Shown here: positions 48,645 to 50,521 of the stretch, piece by piece
How the letters are laid out: every line of letters begins with the position of its first letter
How positions within the stretch are numbered: the first letter of the stretch is position 1
NCBI GenBank assembly: GCA_016178705.1
Contig: JACOST010000016.1
Coordinates: forward strand, 1 to 50,521
Origin: Deltaproteobacteria bacterium
GTDB taxonomy: Bacteria > Desulfobacterota > Binatia > HRBIN30 > JACQVA1
Reading direction: 5' to 3'
Length of the DNA: 50,521 nt
The notes under the pieces: model-generated
Told to the model about the DNA's origin: nothing
The model's input: only the letters and a program-made list of their open reading frames with translations
Databases searched by the model: none
Translations under genes and position numbers: made by a program

Positions 48645-49814
48645 TCACTTTATGCTCGGCGGGATGACTCTGAATTCCGTAGCTGCGGGCGTCACGACGT
48701 TGAGGGTGATCGTGCCGTTTATCGCTTCCTGGCAATTGGGGCTGGTGGTGCCGGCATCATCCTTGGGGTCGGATCCCGGACCGCCCGAGCCACCCCAGAA
48801 GTCGCTCGTCGACGTCACGATCAAGTTGTGCGGCGTTGCATCCGTGTCGTTGATTTGGGCAAACAGGCCACAGTTTGCACCAAATGTCCCGATGTCCCCG
48901 AAGTATCCCCCATTTGCGAAATAGTCGTTGTGATCGAGCGTCACCGATCGATCGGCCGTGTTGTCGCCACCCATTTACACGGCTACGCCCGAGCGGTTAC
49001 CGACTATGGCATTGTGGCTAAAGATCGCTGTGCCAAGATTGCCGGGAGTCGCCAGAAAATTGAAGATTGCCACGCCGCTTCCGCCGTTGGATACGACGAC
49101 GTTTTTCGTGACAACGGCGCCGGCGCCGAAGAACTGCATGCCGTCGCTGGCATTATTTCGGGCTACATTCCCTTTCACGATTGTGCCGGTGCCGAAATCC
49201 AGGAAACCTGCGGTCGCGCCACCAATAGCGGCGTTGCCACTCAAGACCACGCCCGTTACTGGTCCGCCCCCCATCGTCGCAATGTTTTCGACAACAAATG
49301 CTGGAGCGACATTCCCGGCTACGGTCACGCTCGCGCCGTTGATCTGCAGGCCGAGGTTACGAAGCGTGAATCCCTGATTCGCTTTACCAAACACGACGCT
49401 GTTTGCGTCGATGTTGACCTGCTGCGTCAGTGTCCCCCCGTCGAGCACGGTCGCCCCGGAGCCGTCGCGGGAAACAATCGTGAGCGGCTTGTTCACGTCA
49501 ATCATGATGCTCGACACAGCCACCTCCTCACCCGGCGAATTGCCGAACGTGCCGTCGCCATTGAGGTCACCGTACACCCCGGGACCAACGATGATCTTGT
49601 CACCGGGGCTGGCGTTCGCAATCGCTTGACCGATGGAGCGGCAGAGCGGCTGGAGCGTGACGCCGCAGGTGCCGCTGTCGACGCCTTTGTTGGAAACGTT
49701 CAGGGTCGCCGCGTGCGCCGCCGCCGTGAATAGCACCCACGCCAAAATGGCGAGCCCCACTCTCGGTGGAGCGACCGGTTTCTGCGTGCCCTCGCTGTCA
49801 TTCATCGTTCGCAT
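48645..49814 (-). pseudogene. Beta-helix exoprotein gene interrupted by an in-frame stop
   Basis: One reading frame runs from ATG 49814 to 48645 but is broken by TAA at 48975-48977, followed at once by ATG 48974. The first part (279 aa) has a signal peptide (VGLAILAWVLFTAAAHA), a DUF1565-like start (SIGQAIANASPGDKIIVGPGVYGDLN) and beta-helix turns ending in NAIVGNRSGVAV. The second part (109 aa) continues with SVTLDHNDYFANGGYFG and a SDFWGGSGGPGSDP block, typical helix ends. Together they would make a 389-residue protein. A nonsense mutation, or translation as two pieces, explains the arrangement. AAGGAGG for the start lies inside the end of the preceding gene. Confidence 0.75.
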
Positions 49815-49816
49815 TT

Positions 49817-50275
49817 CTAGCCTCCTTCGTTCCTCGTTGATGTGGTTGCGCTAGTTGCCCACGACACTTGCCGCTCGGGGTCGGGGTGATACGCGCAGCG
49901 GGCGCCGGTTCTGATCGTGACGCCGAGGTGGTAGCCGAGAATCGGATGATATTCGGTAATGTTGCCGATGGCGGCTTTCACGCGTTTCGTCACGGCGAGC
50001 CGCGCACGTTCCGAATCGGATTGCTGGCTGGAGTGATCCTCGGTTGCGCCTGACGGCTCGACCAAATCGGTCGCCGGAAAGCTCCGCCCCGGATGGCGCA
50101 GCAACTGTGCGAGATACCGCAACCCCTTGCCGTCGCGCAGACGAAACAATGTGCCGCCGTACTCGATCGTCCAGTACTCGCCTTCCTGCCGGAACACGCC
50201 AACAACGATCGGTGAGACGACCGCGGCCGTGCCCGACACGGCAGGGCGCGTGACCCTGCGTGCCTGTGAAGCCAT
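49817..50275 (-). CDS. Small winged-helix-like regulator domain protein
   Basis: 152 aa from an ATG with AGAGGT upstream. The core, GEYWTIEYGGTLFRLRDGKGLRYLAQLLRHPGRSFPATDLV, then SERARLAVTKRVKAAI, NITEYHPILGYHLGVTIRTG and CAYHPDPERQVSW, matches what I know as the C-terminal DNA-binding-like domain of large ATPase regulators in soil bacteria. Here it stands alone and the usual charged helical spacer between its halves is short. Its last codons contain the ribosome site of the beta-helix gene, so the two are translated together. Confidence 0.7.
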   Translation of the reverse strand: MASQARRVTRPAVSGTAAVVSPIVVGVFRQEGEYWTIEYGGTLFRLRDGKGLRYLAQLLRHPGRSFPATDLVEPSGATEDHSSQQSDSERARLAVTKRVKAAIGNITEYHPILGYHLGVTIRTGARCAYHPDPERQVSWATSATTSTRNEGG

Positions 50276-50419
50276 GTTACCTCTTAACCAAGGAGGCGTG
50301 ACGTTCGACGGCACAGTGTGCCGCGAAGAGGGCACAAATGCGGGCGAGCGACCAGCGGAGAAGAATTCAACGCGGCGGCACGGAGTTACCATGTGTTCGG
50401 TTGGAGTGAGCTGAGAAAG

Positions 50420-50497
50420 ATGGGAGCCTCACCTTGTGCACGCGGGACACGCCAAACGTGGCCGCAAGATTGTTGCACCAAGAAGGGAGGCTCCCAT
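50420..50497. repeat. 10-bp inverted repeat spanning the leader of the last gene
   Basis: ATGGGAGCCT (50420-50429) pairs exactly with AGGCTCCCAT (50488-50497), whose end includes the start codon region and the AGAAGGGAGG ribosome site. A stem here would cover the site. It may also be the end of a mobile element. Confidence 0.6.
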
Positions 50498-50521
50498 GAC
50501 CAAGGTAGTGCAGCGACCCGA
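50496..50521 (+). CDS. 5' end of an unidentified gene, cut by the window edge
   Basis: ATG at 50496 follows GAAGGGAGG by 6 bases; only MTKVVQRP can be read. The product cannot be named. The inverted repeat upstream would fit an insertion-sequence transposase, but this is a guess. Confidence 0.45.

Overview
The window is about 50.5 kb of GC-rich bacterial chromosome. Protein style and gene content point to a soil or groundwater bacterium of the Deltaproteobacteria / Candidatus Binatota type. The signs are CSLREA and choice-of-anchor beta-helix exoproteins, Thr/Ser/Pro-rich secreted proteins, an F420-type small oxidoreductase, ComB, an XrtH-like exosortase and many short palindromic intergenic repeats. 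The taxonomy is inference: there is no rRNA or other marker gene, and no tRNA was seen.

Layout. 0-3.5 kb: a secreted formylglycine-enzyme-like (SUMF) protein beside a GAF/AAA+/Fis sigma-54 activator; a good -24/-12 promoter and palindromes lie in front of the SUMF gene. 3.6-9.3 kb: a giant ATPase-TPR-LuxR-cyclase regulator and a Gly/Ala-rich exoprotein. 9.4-15.8 kb: housekeeping genes xerD, glnD and mutS. 15.9-25 kb: small metabolic genes (alpha/beta hydrolase, SDR, two periplasmic cytochromes c, a DUF6282-like metallohydrolase, two GSTs, rsmE, a deazaflavin-dependent nitroreductase-like protein, comB) and a trio of tiny exported proteins, two of which are paralogues ending in the same Cys/Trp motif.

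25-30.4 kb is the accessory part. A 2.39-kb IS1595-type transposon carrying passenger genes has cut an isoprenylcysteine-methyltransferase-like gene in two, with an exact 8-bp target duplication. Beside it lie same-strand genes of unknown function, one with a HEPN-type RX4H motif, separated by a recurring boundary motif that resembles integron attC right-core sequences.

30.4-38.4 kb: a molybdopterin cluster (moaB, a membrane protein, moaD, moaE, a DUF4926 gene) diverges from a complete YbhGFSR-type ABC exporter (HlyD adaptor, two ATPases, two ABC-2 permeases). 38.4-50.5 kb is a surface and secretion region: a polysaccharide deacetylase translationally coupled to a dockerin/P-domain exoprotein, an exosortase with its partner membrane protein, a lipoprotein, a membrane-bound class III cyclase, and three beta-rich or beta-helix exoproteins. 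One of the beta-helix genes is interrupted by an in-frame stop and sits behind a stand-alone winged-helix-like regulator. The window ends at the first codons of another gene.

The strongest leads are the self-contained sigma-54 regulon at the left end, the transposon with its reconstructable target gene, the cassette-like boundaries at 28-30 kb, and the TPDGQP-LLCW paralogue pair.
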